64,000 nt of DNA, from NCBI GenBank assembly GCA_958435945.1, contig CAUBIC010000012.1, positions 20,785 to 84,784 of the forward strand. Direction: 5' to 3'. A model generated the notes under the pieces. The model was not told the origin of the DNA. It searched no databases and saw only the letters and a list, made by a program, of their open reading frames with translations. The translations under genes and the position numbers were made by a program. Shown piece after piece: positions 17,746 through 27,077 of this stretch. The number at the start of each line of letters is the position of its first letter. Position 1 is the first letter of the stretch. Origin of the DNA: an uncultured Collinsella sp. (GTDB lineage: Bacteria > Actinomycetota > Coriobacteriia > Coriobacteriales > Coriobacteriaceae).

Positions 17746-17773
17746 TTGCTCAAATCCGCATATTCGCTATTCT
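17746..17773 (+). promoter_or_regulatory. Possible promoter of the DUF134/NifX-like gene
   Basis: TTGCTC (17746-17751) and TATTCT (17768-17773) are 16 bp apart, a fair sigma-70 match. The transcript would start near box 2. Confidence 0.4.
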
Positions 17774-17777
17774 ATTA

Positions 17778-17792
17778 TTGACATATGGCAGA
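17778..17792 (+). promoter_or_regulatory. CATATG box 2, overlapping the predicted transcription start
   Basis: Second copy of the box, TTGACATATGGCAGA, 53 bp after the first. It lies just before the AAGGAG ribosome site and would be well placed for repression. Confidence 0.4.
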
Positions 17793-17804
17793 TAAGGAGC
17801 ATGT

Positions 17805-18569
17805 ATGGCAGGAAGACGCGAAAAATTGCGCCGCGTTGGGATCATCCCCGAATATCGCGGCTTTACCCCTGACGGCCTTGCCAGCGGAGACGCCATCGAG
17901 ATGACGGTCGACGAGCTCGAAGTCCTGCGGCTGTGCGACCTGGAAGGCCTCAATCAGCAGACCGTCGCCCAGCACATGGGCATCGCTCGCGCCACCGTGG
18001 CGGCCATCTGCAGCCGCGCGCATCGCAAGGTGGCAAACGCGCTGGTCAACGGGCGCGCGCTGAGTATCGAGGGCGGTAATATCGCATACTCCCCCATCAC
18101 CACGACGACGGCCGCATGGCCAGCAAAGGAGGTCGGCACCATGAGGGTGGCAACGACGTACGACAAAGGCAGCATCTTTATGCACTTTGGCCGCAGCGAG
18201 CAGTTCAAGATCTACGACATCCAGGATGGCAAGGTGCTCAACGAGCAGGTCGTAGGCACCGGTGGCACTGGTCACGGCGCGCTGGCGGGTCTGCTTGCCA
18301 ACGGTGGCGTGGACACGCTCATCTGCGGCGGCATCGGCGGTGGCGCTATCAACGCGCTTGCTCAAGCCGGCATCACGGTATATGCAGGTGCCCAAGGCAA
18401 CTGCGACGCTTGCGTCGAGGCACTTATCTCCGGCACGCTCGCACAGAACGGCGAGGCCACGTGCAGCTGCCACGGCCATGACCACGAGCACGCCTATGAG
18501 CACGGCGAATCCTGTGGTTGCCACGGCCATCACGAGCACGAGGGCCACGAGGGCTGCGGCTGCCACTAA
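17805..18569 (+). CDS. DUF134 (HTH) fused to NifX/NifB-type dinitrogenase cofactor-binding domain
   Basis: A 254-residue fusion. Residues 1-90 are DUF134: IEMTVDELEVLRLCDLEGL and MGIARATVAAICSRAHRK form a helix-turn-helix. Residues 113-215 are a dinitrogenase iron-molybdenum cofactor-like domain (FMHFGRSEQFKIYDI, VDTLICGGIGGGAINAL, CDACVEALISG), known to bind metal clusters. The last 35 residues are a His/Cys-rich tail suited to metal binding. No nitrogenase genes are present; such proteins occur widely in anaerobes with unknown roles. An internal in-frame ATG at 18141 has a consensus AAGGAGGT, so the second domain may also be made alone. Upstream CATATG boxes may bind the HTH part. Confidence 0.85.
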   Translation: MAGRREKLRRVGIIPEYRGFTPDGLASGDAIEMTVDELEVLRLCDLEGLNQQTVAQHMGIARATVAAICSRAHRKVANALVNGRALSIEGGNIAYSPITTTTAAWPAKEVGTMRVATTYDKGSIFMHFGRSEQFKIYDIQDGKVLNEQVVGTGGTGHGALAGLLANGGVDTLICGGIGGGAINALAQAGITVYAGAQGNCDACVEALISGTLAQNGEATCSCHGHDHEHAYEHGESCGCHGHHEHEGHEGCGCH

Positions 18570-18632
18570 CGGCACGGCACCGCGAACTCGGGGCGCGACA
18601 CTGAACGCAACCCAACAATCAAAGCCAACAAC

Positions 18633-18664
18633 AAAGGCCACCCGGTAGCTACCGAGTGGCCTTT
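18633..18664. terminator. Bidirectional terminator between the DUF134 gene and ffh
   Basis: AAAGGCCACcCGGTAG pairs with CTACCGaGTGGCCTTT with a minimal loop. It ends both convergent genes. Confidence 0.85.
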
Positions 18665-18689
18665 GCCATATCAAGCTGGAATTACAGCA

Positions 18690-20165
18690 CTATTTCTTAT
18701 TACGCATCTGCGCTTCCATCTGGCGCAGCAGGTCCATATCGGACTTGGGGCCGCCCGTACCCAGGCCGCCCATGCCGCCCAGACCCATAGCGTCCAGGCC
18801 AGGGATATTGGGCATGCGCATCTTCTTGCCCTTCTTACCCTTCTTGCCCTTCTTGCCGCCGGCCTGAGCCTGATTGGCCATCGTGCGCATGCGGCCCATC
18901 ATCTTGTTCATCTCGCCCCACTGCTTCATAAGGCTATTGACCTCGGTGGGGGTCACGCCGGCGCCCTTGGCAATGCGGGCACGGCGCTGACCGTTGATGA
19001 TGGAGGGACGCAGGCGCTCCTCCTTGGTCATCGACATGATGATGGCCTCGTTCTTATCGAAGATGCCCTCGTCCAGGTTGCCACCCATCTGGTTGAGTGC
19101 GCGCTGGCCGCCGGGAAGCATACCCAGAATGCCCTTCATGCCGCCCATCTTCTTGACGGCCTTCATCTGGTCGAGCATGTCGTTCATGGTAAAGCCCTCG
19201 CGCAGCATGCGCTCGGCAGCCTCGAGCTGCTCGGCGTCAGCCGCCTCCTGGGCCTTCTCGATGATGCCGACGACGTCGCCCATGCCCAAGATGCGCTTGG
19301 CCATGCGGTCGGGGTAGAACGGCTCCAGCGAATCGGGCTTCTCGCCCATGCTCACGAACTTGATGGGCTTGCCGGTCACCTGGCGCACGGAAAGCGCGCC
19401 GCCGCCGCGGGCGTCGCCGTCGAGCTTGGAGATGATCACACCGTCAAAGTCGGTGCGCTCGGCGAAGGTCGAGACGACGTTGACGATATCCTGGCCGGTC
19501 ATGGCATCGACGACCATCAGCACCTGATCGGGCTTGACGGCCTTCTTGATGTCCACGGCCTCCTGCATCATCTGCTCGTCGATCTGCAGGCGGCCGGCGG
19601 TATCGACGATGACTACATCGCGCAGGTGGTCGACTGCCTCCTGGATGGCGCCCTTGGCGATATCGACCGGGTGCTCGCCGTCGCCGCGAAAGACCGGCAC
19701 GCCAATCTCTCCACCGAGTGTGGCCAGCTGGTCGGCAGCGGCGGGACGGTAGACGTCGCACGCGGAGAGCAGCGGCGAGCGGCCCTGCTTCTTGAGCAGG
19801 TAGGCCAGCTTTACGGCCGCCGTGGTCTTACCGGAGCCCTGCAGGCCCACGAGCATGATGACATTGGGAATGCGGTTGCTAAAGACAAGCTTGCTCTCGG
19901 TGGAGCCGAGCATCTCGGTAAGCTCGTCGAGCACGATCTTGACGACATTTTGCGCCGGCGACAGCGACTCCATGACCTCGGCGGTCATGCAGCGCTCCTT
20001 GGTCTTGGCGACAAACTCCTTGACGACCTTGAAGTTGACGTCGGCCTCGAGCAGCGCCATGCGAATGTCGCGCATAGCCGAGGTGATATCGGCCTCGGTC
20101 AGTTTACCCTTGCCGCGCAGGCGGTCAAATGTGTCGTTGAGGCGATCGCTCAGAGAATCAAACAC
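18690..20165 (-). CDS. ffh: Signal recognition particle GTPase Ffh
   Basis: The protein component of the signal recognition particle, which binds signal sequences and the SRP RNA and docks with FtsY. The 491-residue protein has the N domain (MFDSLSDRLNDTF), a G domain with P-loop GLQGSGKTT, DTAGRLQID and TKLDGDARGGG, and a methionine-rich M domain (from about 300). A Gly/Lys-rich run (KKGKKGKKGKK) lies near the C-terminus. It follows ftsY by 10 bp, so both halves of the targeting GTPase pair are co-expressed. No SRP RNA gene was seen in the window. Confidence 0.97.
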   Translation of the reverse strand: MFDSLSDRLNDTFDRLRGKGKLTEADITSAMRDIRMALLEADVNFKVVKEFVAKTKERCMTAEVMESLSPAQNVVKIVLDELTEMLGSTESKLVFSNRIPNVIMLVGLQGSGKTTAAVKLAYLLKKQGRSPLLSACDVYRPAAADQLATLGGEIGVPVFRGDGEHPVDIAKGAIQEAVDHLRDVVIVDTAGRLQIDEQMMQEAVDIKKAVKPDQVLMVVDAMTGQDIVNVVSTFAERTDFDGVIISKLDGDARGGGALSVRQVTGKPIKFVSMGEKPDSLEPFYPDRMAKRILGMGDVVGIIEKAQEAADAEQLEAAERMLREGFTMNDMLDQMKAVKKMGGMKGILGMLPGGQRALNQMGGNLDEGIFDKNEAIIMSMTKEERLRPSIINGQRRARIAKGAGVTPTEVNSLMKQWGEMNKMMGRMRTMANQAQAGGKKGKKGKKGKKMRMPNIPGLDAMGLGGMGGLGTGGPKSDMDLLRQMEAQMRNKK

Positions 20166-20175
20166 TAGTCACTCC

Positions 20176-21093
20176 TTAATTGGACTCGCCCACCAGGGCG
20201 CGGCAGAAATCTTTGGCATTGAACTCCTGCAGGTCATCGACCTGCTCGCCCACGCCGATGCGCAGGATCGGGAGCTTGAGCTTCTCGGCTACGGCCATGG
20301 CGATACCGCCCTTTGCCGTGCCGTCGAGCTTTGTCATGATAATACCGTCCAGGCCAAGCGCCTCGTTAAACTCGAGCGCCTGGTTCAGACCGTTTTGACC
20401 TGTCGCGGCATCGATCACGAGGACGACCGAGACAGGCATGGGGCCGGCAGCCATATTGGCGGCGCGCTTACGCGTCACATTGACCACCTTGGCAAGCTCA
20501 CGCATGAGTTCGGGGCTCGTGTGCAGACGGCCAGCGGTGTCGATAAGCACCAGGTCGCTGCCGCGCTTGTCGGCCTCATCGAGCACGTCATAGCAAACGC
20601 TTGCCGGATCGGAGCCGCGGTCGCGCTTGATGACGGGAACGCCGGCGCGCTGGCCCCACACATCGAGCTGCTCGATGGCGGCGGCGCGGAAGGTATCGGC
20701 CGAACCGATCACGACGTTCTTGCCGCGGGCAGCCATAGCGCTCGCGATCTTGCCGACTGTCGTGGTCTTGCCGGCACCGTTAATACCCACAAACAGCACG
20801 CAGCTCGGCGTGTCAGAGAACGGATCGCGCTCGACGGGCACAAAATGCTGCTCGAGCTGCTCGACCAGGGCGCGACGGAGTTGCGGGGCGGTCTTGAGGT
20901 TCTTCTTGGCCGCGGTATCGCGCAGGTCATCGGAGACTTGGATGGCAACCTCAGCGCCCATGTCACCCATGACAAGGGTGTCCTCTAGGTCCTCCCAAAA
21001 ATCCTCGTCGACCTCGCCGCCAAAGTAAAAGACCTCGTTGAGGGCCTCGCGACTGCGCTCAAGTCCACGCGAGAGAGCATCGAAGAATCCCAT
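20176..21093 (-). CDS. ftsY: Signal recognition particle receptor FtsY
   Basis: Membrane-associated GTPase that receives ribosome-SRP complexes at the translocon. At 305 residues it lacks the long acidic A domain of E. coli FtsY and starts directly with the N domain, as in many Gram-positives. The G domain shows GINGAGKTTTVGK, DTFRAAAIEQL, DTAGRLHT and TKLDGTAKGG. The ATG overlaps the smc stop by one base (TAATG), so translation is probably coupled. The smc-ftsY-ffh order is common in Gram-positive bacteria. Confidence 0.97.
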   Translation of the reverse strand: MGFFDALSRGLERSREALNEVFYFGGEVDEDFWEDLEDTLVMGDMGAEVAIQVSDDLRDTAAKKNLKTAPQLRRALVEQLEQHFVPVERDPFSDTPSCVLFVGINGAGKTTTVGKIASAMAARGKNVVIGSADTFRAAAIEQLDVWGQRAGVPVIKRDRGSDPASVCYDVLDEADKRGSDLVLIDTAGRLHTSPELMRELAKVVNVTRKRAANMAAGPMPVSVVLVIDAATGQNGLNQALEFNEALGLDGIIMTKLDGTAKGGIAMAVAEKLKLPILRIGVGEQVDDLQEFNAKDFCRALVGESN

Positions 21094-24000
21094 TATGCAT
21101 TCACGACCTTTCCGGTTTCGCGATCGAGTTTTTGCGAGACGACGCGACTGACGCCGTCGGCTTGCATCGAGACGCCGTAGAGAACGTCAGCGTCCTCCAT
21201 AGTACGGCGCTGGTGCGAGATAACCAAGAGCTGCGTATCGGAACGCAACACATCGAGTGCGCCGATGAGCTTGGACAGGTTGGCGTCATCGAGCGCCGCC
21301 TCGACCTCGTCCAGCACATAGAACGGCACCGTACGCGTACGGTACACGGCAAAGAGCAGGGCGAGCGCCGTCAGGCTCTTCTCGCCACCCGACATGAGCA
21401 TCATCTTGGTAATGCGCTTGCCGCGCGGCTGCGCCACGACCTCGATGCCCGTCTCGGCCGGATGCTCGGGGTCGGTCATCTCCAGATGTGCCTGGCCACC
21501 TGGGAACAGCATGGCGAAGATCTCGCGGAAGTTCGCATCGACCTTCTCGAAGGTCACCAGGAAGGCCTTACGCATCTTGCGGTCGATGGCAACGGTGATC
21601 TTGGTGAGCGCCTTGCGAGCGCTCTCCAGATCGGCCAGCTGCTCCTCGATGTAATCGGCGCGGCGCTTGAGCTGCTCGTACTCCTCCATAGCAACCTGGT
21701 TTACAGGGCCCAGGTTATTGATCTGGCGCACGAGCTGGTTGAGCTCGCGCTCGGCGGCATCGCGGTCGGTGGGAGCAGGAAGCATGAGCGCCTCCTCGAG
21801 TACCGTGGTGCCATCGGCGGTAATGGCCTTGATGGCCGCCTCCACCTGCACCTCGAGCTTGCCGCGTGCGACCTTGAACTCGTTTTGCGTCGCCGTGGCG
21901 GCATCGACCCGCTCCTTGGCGCGGGAGACCTCGGCCTTGGCGTCTTCGATGGTCTTCTTGAGCGAGGCCGAATCCGCCTCCTCGAGCGAAGCCTGGTCAC
22001 GCAGACGCGCGGCCCAATCCGACGCGCGCTCCAGCAGGGCCGAATAGCGCTCGTGCATGGGATCGACGCGCAGGCGCAGCAGCTCGAGTGAGCGCGAGGC
22101 CTGGCGTGTTCCGCGGATACGACGGTCGATGCCCTCCAGGCGATGCTCCAGGTCGGGCACGCGGCCCTTCAGCGAACGCAGACGCTCGCTCGTCTGGGCC
22201 AGGCGCACCTTGGCATCGGCGAGCTTACCGGCGGCCTCGGAATCGTCACGGCGCACGCGATCGAGCTCGTCGTTGGCTTCGGCAATCTGGAGACCCAGAT
22301 CGCTTGCCTGCGCACGGGCCTCGTCGCGCGAACGGGTGAGCTCGTCAACTCGCGGACGCGCAGCACGAACGGCCTCGGCGGCCTGCTCGCGGCGCTTGGA
22401 GATGCGTACGCGCTCGACCTCGGCATTGTTGGCGCTTTGCTCCAAGCGGCCGATTTCGGAGAGCAGCGAGCGGCGCTCGCCCTCAAGACGAGCAATCTCG
22501 CCGGCGGCATCGTCCTCGGCGGCACGCGCCTCCTCGACGGCCGCATTGGCCTCGACGACCTGATCCGACACATGCTCAAACACGGCAGCCAGATCAGGCT
22601 CCAGGCCCTCCAGCTCACGAATACGACGTTTGCGCTCCAGAGCACCCGAAGCCTCGCCGGCATCGAGTCCCACGCGCACCAGGCCGCCACAGCTCACGCG
22701 GGCGCCATCGGGCGTCACGTAGGTCACACCGTCAACGACTGGTGCCGTCAGCGCGGTAGCCAAGTCATCGACCACGTAATAGCCGCCGAGCAGTGCCTCG
22801 ACAACCGGGCCATAACCGGCACGAACGGACAGACGATCGACCAGACGCGAACCGGCAGCGCCCTTAGCAGCAGCGCCGCCGCTCACGCTGCGCGTCGCCA
22901 GCAGCGCCTCGCCCGAAGCCTTCTTTTGGTCCAGAGCCGCACGACCGGCGCGCTCAAGCGTGGCGGCGTCATCGAACAGCAGGGCATCGATATCGCCGGC
23001 AAGCAGCTGCTCGACCAGACCCTCGAGCTCGCGAGGGGCCTCGAGCACGTCGCCCAGGCGACCCGAGACATCATCGCCCAGCGCGCCCATCAGACGACTC
23101 ACCAGCGGCGAGCTGTCAGCCATGCGGGCATCGAGCTTCTTTTGGCTGGCAAGCTCCGAGCGCACCTCGGAAAGTTTGTTGCGCGCCTCACTCTCACGAT
23201 TACGCAAGTCCTTCAACGCCGCACGAGCGACCTCGGTGGCCTCGCGCGCATCGACCTGGTCCTGGCGGGCCTGATCAAGCGCGCCGTCGAGCTCCTCAGC
23301 GCGGTCGCGACGGCTCTCGAGCGAGGCCGTGACCTCCTCGAGCTGCTCGTCGATCTGCTCCAGGCGCGAGGCGTACATGTTGTCCTCGACCTCGGCGTTG
23401 CTCAGCGAGTCCTTCACCTTGGCGAGCTCGAGCGCAGCGTTATCGGCCACACGCTGCACATCGCGCTGCTCGCGCGTGAGCTGCGAAATCTGATTGTCGA
23501 GCGCAACGCGACGCTCGTGGAGCTGGGCGGCGGCAGGTCCGGCGGCGTCAACGTCGTCCTGGGCCTGCATGTGTGCACCGGTCACTTCTTCAAGCTGGGC
23601 GCGCGCATCCTCGAGCTCCTCGACCACGCGACGGCGCTGATGCTCAGAGCTCGAGATCTGGCCGCGCATGTCGGACAGGCGCGACACCATGTTGTGGCCC
23701 TTTTCCTCGAGCAGGCGCATGTCGGAGTTAATGCGGCCGACCACGTCTTGCATATGACGGCGCTGCTCGCCCAGATCGCCCACAAACAGGCCCTTTTCCT
23801 CGAGCATAACCTGGAGCTTCTCGAGCTCGCGCTCCTTTTCGCCCAAGCGGTACTGCGCAAGCTCAAGCTCGGCAGCGCCCTCCTTGGAGCGGCTCTCCAG
23901 ATCGTTCCACTGCGACTGCAGCGAACGAAGCTCGTCGACGGCCAGCATCTGCGTAAGCTCGTTCGCGCGCGAGGACAGCTCTTTATACTTGCGCGCGCGA

Positions 24001-24629
24001 TCGACCTGACGCTCCAGCGGCCGCAGCTGACGGGCGATCTCCTTATTGATATCGCGGGCACGGGTCAGGTGCTCGTCCATCGATTTAATCTTTTTGAGCG
24101 CACGCTCCTTGCGGCGCTTGTGCTTGGAGATGCCGGCAGCTTCCTCGATCAGGGCGCGGCGCTCCTCGGGGCGGCTCTGCAAAATGGCGTCGAGCTTGCC
24201 CTGGCTGATGATGGAATGCGTATCCTTGCCCAGGCCCGAATCGTGCAGGATGTCCTGAATGTCCATCAGGCGGCACGGGCTCGAGTTGATGAGGTACTCG
24301 CTTTCGCCCGAGCGGTACATGCGACGGGTAATGGCGACCTCGTCAAAGTCGACGGGCAGCATATGGTCCGAGTTATCGAGCACCAGCGTGACCTCGGCGA
24401 CACCCACTGGCTTGCGCGCCGACGAGCCCGAGAAGATGACGTCCTCCATGGCCTGGCCGCGCAGCTGCTTGGCACTTTGCTCGCCCAGGACCCACAGAAT
24501 CGAGTCGGAGATGTTCGATTTTCCCGAGCCGTTGGGACCGACGATGACGGTCAGGCCCGGCTCAAATGACATATGGGCGCGGTCGGCAAACGACTTGAAC
24601 CCTTTGAGCGTGAGGGACTTGAGATACAC
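21093..24629 (-). CDS. smc: Chromosome segregation protein SMC
   Basis: A 1,178-residue condensin ATPase that compacts and organises the chromosome. The N-terminal head has Walker A GPNGSGKSNISD (about residue 33) and the QGKLDAILQSRPEERR region. Two long coiled coils flank the hinge at roughly 510-650. The C-terminal head carries the ABC signature LMSGGEKSLTALALL and Walker B FYVLDEVEAALDD. Together the ends form the ATPase. It starts 10 bp after rnc and overlaps ftsY by one base. The partner genes scpA and scpB are not in the window. Confidence 0.97.
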   Translation of the reverse strand: MYLKSLTLKGFKSFADRAHMSFEPGLTVIVGPNGSGKSNISDSILWVLGEQSAKQLRGQAMEDVIFSGSSARKPVGVAEVTLVLDNSDHMLPVDFDEVAITRRMYRSGESEYLINSSPCRLMDIQDILHDSGLGKDTHSIISQGKLDAILQSRPEERRALIEEAAGISKHKRRKERALKKIKSMDEHLTRARDINKEIARQLRPLERQVDRARKYKELSSRANELTQMLAVDELRSLQSQWNDLESRSKEGAAELELAQYRLGEKERELEKLQVMLEEKGLFVGDLGEQRRHMQDVVGRINSDMRLLEEKGHNMVSRLSDMRGQISSSEHQRRRVVEELEDARAQLEEVTGAHMQAQDDVDAAGPAAAQLHERRVALDNQISQLTREQRDVQRVADNAALELAKVKDSLSNAEVEDNMYASRLEQIDEQLEEVTASLESRRDRAEELDGALDQARQDQVDAREATEVARAALKDLRNRESEARNKLSEVRSELASQKKLDARMADSSPLVSRLMGALGDDVSGRLGDVLEAPRELEGLVEQLLAGDIDALLFDDAATLERAGRAALDQKKASGEALLATRSVSGGAAAKGAAGSRLVDRLSVRAGYGPVVEALLGGYYVVDDLATALTAPVVDGVTYVTPDGARVSCGGLVRVGLDAGEASGALERKRRIRELEGLEPDLAAVFEHVSDQVVEANAAVEEARAAEDDAAGEIARLEGERRSLLSEIGRLEQSANNAEVERVRISKRREQAAEAVRAARPRVDELTRSRDEARAQASDLGLQIAEANDELDRVRRDDSEAAGKLADAKVRLAQTSERLRSLKGRVPDLEHRLEGIDRRIRGTRQASRSLELLRLRVDPMHERYSALLERASDWAARLRDQASLEEADSASLKKTIEDAKAEVSRAKERVDAATATQNEFKVARGKLEVQVEAAIKAITADGTTVLEEALMLPAPTDRDAAERELNQLVRQINNLGPVNQVAMEEYEQLKRRADYIEEQLADLESARKALTKITVAIDRKMRKAFLVTFEKVDANFREIFAMLFPGGQAHLEMTDPEHPAETGIEVVAQPRGKRITKMMLMSGGEKSLTALALLFAVYRTRTVPFYVLDEVEAALDDANLSKLIGALDVLRSDTQLLVISHQRRTMEDADVLYGVSMQADGVSRVVSQKLDRETGKVVNA

Positions 24630-24639
24630 GGTTCCTCGC

Positions 24640-25365
24640 TTAAACAGGCTTCTTGTTAAGAATCACGCCGTTGGTGGTGTAGCCCATGCGGTCGAGCGCC
24701 TCGAGTGCAGCGGCCCCCTCGGCCTCCTTCTTGGAGGACCCGGTGCCGCGGCCCTGGCGAATACCGTCGATGAGCACCACAGCGGTAAAGGTAGGCGCAT
24801 GTGCGGGGCCCTCGGAGCCGACCAGCTTATACGCGGGAGGCTCGTGGCCGTCTGCCTGCACGCACTCCTGCAAGAACGACTTGGGGTTCGCGGGGTGCTC
24901 GGCACGCTCGGTGGCCAGATGCGGCTTAAGCGTACGGTGGATGAACTCCGCCGCCGCATCCCAACCGGCATCCAGATACAACGCGCCCACGAGCGACTCG
25001 TAAACGTTCTCAAGCGCCGAGTGCAGGCCGCGCGCGCCGGTACCGGTCTCGGAGGCGCCAAAGATGATGATGTCATCGATACCCAGCTCGTGCGACACCT
25101 CGGACAGCGTGGCGCCCGAGACAAGGGACACCTTCAGGCGTGTGAGCTTGCCCTCGTCAAACTCGGGATAGGACTCAAAGAGCGAACGGGCCACCACGGC
25201 GCCCAAAATGGAATCGCCCAAAAATTCAAGGCGCTCATAGCTGGCAGAGACCGGCAGGCCCTCGACGGCCGAGGGATGCGTGAGCGCCGCGCGCAGCAGC
25301 ACCTTGTTATTGAACTCATGGCCCAGAATCTCCTGGGCGCGCGTGAGTCGTTCAGACAAAGCCAA
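24640..25365 (-). CDS. rnc: Ribonuclease III
   Basis: Cuts double-stranded RNA, including rRNA precursors. The 241-residue protein has the RNase III domain with signature YERLEFLGDSILG and the second acidic set in ALENVYESLVGALYLD, which bind the catalytic metal. A C-terminal double-stranded-RNA-binding domain follows (NPKSFLQECVQ to GSSKKEAEGAAA). It begins 3 bp after acpP, matching the common acpP-rnc-smc order. Several long hairpins in this window would be natural substrates, though that is speculative. Confidence 0.96.
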   Translation of the reverse strand: MALSERLTRAQEILGHEFNNKVLLRAALTHPSAVEGLPVSASYERLEFLGDSILGAVVARSLFESYPEFDEGKLTRLKVSLVSGATLSEVSHELGIDDIIIFGASETGTGARGLHSALENVYESLVGALYLDAGWDAAAEFIHRTLKPHLATERAEHPANPKSFLQECVQADGHEPPAYKLVGSEGPAHAPTFTAVVLIDGIRQGRGTGSSKKEAEGAAALEALDRMGYTTNGVILNKKPV

Positions 25366-25368
25366 GAC

Positions 25369-25611
25369 TTAGGCCTCCTTGGCGTTTTCGATCGCGTCGA
25401 CGGCGTCGGCGACAGAGTTGAGCGACAGCAGAGTCTCGTCATCGATTTCGAGGTCGAACTCGTCCTCGATGGCCGTCACCAGCTGCAGACGCTCGAGCGA
25501 ATCGGCATCGAGATCGTCAAAAGTGGTCTCGTCGCTAATGTCGGCGACATCGACACCCAGCACGTCAGCGGCGACTTCGGCGATCTTATCGAAAATTTCG
25601 GAGCGGTCCAT
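25369..25611 (-). CDS. acpP: Acyl carrier protein
   Basis: A small acidic protein of 80 residues that carries fatty acyl chains on a phosphopantetheine arm. The attachment Ser lies in DADSLERLQ, with four predicted helices around it. It lies between plsX and rnc, matching its role in fatty acid and phospholipid synthesis. The arm precursor is supplied by the CoA pathway, whose coaD gene is about 2.6 kb upstream in the same direction. Confidence 0.95.
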   Translation of the reverse strand: MDRSEIFDKIAEVAADVLGVDVADISDETTFDDLDADSLERLQLVTAIEDEFDLEIDDETLLSLNSVADAVDAIENAKEA

Positions 25612-25725
25612 AGCGCTTCCTCTCGTATGTCATGGAACACAACATAAAACGGCAATCGGAGCCGCGTTACAATACGGCTCCGATTCTACCCCACGCGGCA
25701 CAGGTTGAGCCACGTAACGGGGCCT

Positions 25726-26745
25726 TTATAAAACGATACCGTCCATGGAATTGGCAACGTCCTGGACAAGCCCGGCACGTACGGCCTGGGCCGCGGCAAG
25801 CGTACCGTTCTTGACGGCCTCGACCGACGTGGCACCGTGGCCGATCAACACGACGCCGCGCAGGCCCAGCAGGATCGCGCCGCCCTTGGCGTCGCCCGAA
25901 AGCTTGGCTTTGATCTCGCGCATCTGCTTTTTGATGAGCAGCGCGGCAATCTTGGTGCCGAGCGAAGACATAAAGGCACCCTTGAGCTCCTGCAGCAAAA
26001 ACTTGGCAGCGCCCTCGGTGGCCTTAAGCGCGATGTTGCCCGACATGCCATCGGCGACCACGACGTCAAAATTACCCGACGTAAGATCGGTACCCTCGCA
26101 GTTGCCCACAAAGCCGGGAACCGCGACCTTCATGGCCGGGAAGCACGACTTGGTAAAGTTGGAGCCCTTCTCGTCCTCGGTACCGTTGGCAAGCAGGCCC
26201 ACGCGAGGATGCTCAATACCCAAAACCACGCGGGCATAGGCAGAGCCCATCTGGGCGAAGCGCACCATATCGTCCACCGTGACATCGGGATTGGCGCCCA
26301 TATCGCACAGCACCGTCAGGCCGCCGGCGCGATTGGGCAGTGCGTTGGTCAGGCACGGACGGACCGGCTGCTTCTTGCCCTCTGCCAAATACCTAAACGG
26401 CGTGACGTAGGCCGTGGCGGCAGCGGTCATGGCACCGGTCGAGCCGGCCGAGAAAAACGCGTCCGCATTGCCCTTCTTAATGGCACGGCATGCAAGCACG
26501 ATCGAGGACTTACGCTTGGTCATCACGGCACGGATGGGATCGTCCTCCATGTTGATGACGTCGGGGGCCTCCAGGGCCTCCACGCGGGTATGCGCTGCGG
26601 CAAAGGGGTTGACGATTTCGGCGGGACCGACGGCCAGGACCTCGATCTCGGGATCTGCCGCAAGCGCAGCCTCAATACCATCGAGAACGACCTGGGGCTT
26701 CTCGTCTCCGCCCACAACGTCTACACAAACGCGAACGTTACTCAT
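25726..26745 (-). CDS. plsX: Phosphate acyltransferase PlsX
   Basis: A 339-residue enzyme that makes acyl-phosphate from acyl-ACP for the first step of phospholipid synthesis. It shows the family features VCVDVVGGDEKPQVVLDGI, where most PlsX have MGGD, then RKSSIVLACRAIKKGNADAFFSAGSTGAM and the C-terminal GLRGVVLIGHG. The gene is in the same direction as acpP and rpmF, a very common arrangement. The 114-bp gap to acpP holds no clear terminator. Confidence 0.95.
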   Translation of the reverse strand: MSNVRVCVDVVGGDEKPQVVLDGIEAALAADPEIEVLAVGPAEIVNPFAAAHTRVEALEAPDVINMEDDPIRAVMTKRKSSIVLACRAIKKGNADAFFSAGSTGAMTAAATAYVTPFRYLAEGKKQPVRPCLTNALPNRAGGLTVLCDMGANPDVTVDDMVRFAQMGSAYARVVLGIEHPRVGLLANGTEDEKGSNFTKSCFPAMKVAVPGFVGNCEGTDLTSGNFDVVVADGMSGNIALKATEGAAKFLLQELKGAFMSSLGTKIAALLIKKQMREIKAKLSGDAKGGAILLGLRGVVLIGHGATSVEAVKNGTLAAAQAVRAGLVQDVANSMDGIVL

Positions 26746-26833
26746 TTCATATGCTCCTTATACAAAAATGGCCGACTCATTGAGCCGGCCATTGTGGTTC
26801 CAGTTGGAACGGCATCGCATCCAGAGTATACAG

Positions 26834-27013
26834 TTACTCGGTAACGATAACCTCGCGGTCCTTGTAGAAACCGCAGCTGGGGCACACGTGGTGCGGGAGC
26901 TTAACAGCGCCGCAACGGGGGCACGTGGACTGAGCCGCAGCCGAGATCTTCATGTTGGCGGAACGACGGGTATGGGTGCGGATACGACCCTGCTTTTGTT
27001 TAGGTACGGGCAT
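26834..27013 (-). CDS. rpmF: 50S ribosomal protein L32
   Basis: A 59-residue ribosomal protein translated from the minus strand. It begins MPVPKQKQGRIRTHTRRS and holds the zinc-binding pairs CPRCG and CPSCG, marking the zinc-dependent form of L32. The start at 27013 is preceded by GAAGG. It precedes plsX, as in most bacteria, and follows the yceD-family gene, another conserved neighbour. Confidence 0.95.
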   Translation of the reverse strand: MPVPKQKQGRIRTHTRRSANMKISAAAQSTCPRCGAVKLPHHVCPSCGFYKDREVIVTE

Positions 27014-27077
27014 AGTGACCTTCCTTATGAACTATCCAGTGTGGCGATTACGCGCAAGTAGCGATACTACCACAGTT

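Noticed and set aside
22143..24569. An 808-codon frame antisense to smc
   Set aside because: Shadow of the repetitive coiled-coil codons; the smc frame has all ATPase motifs.
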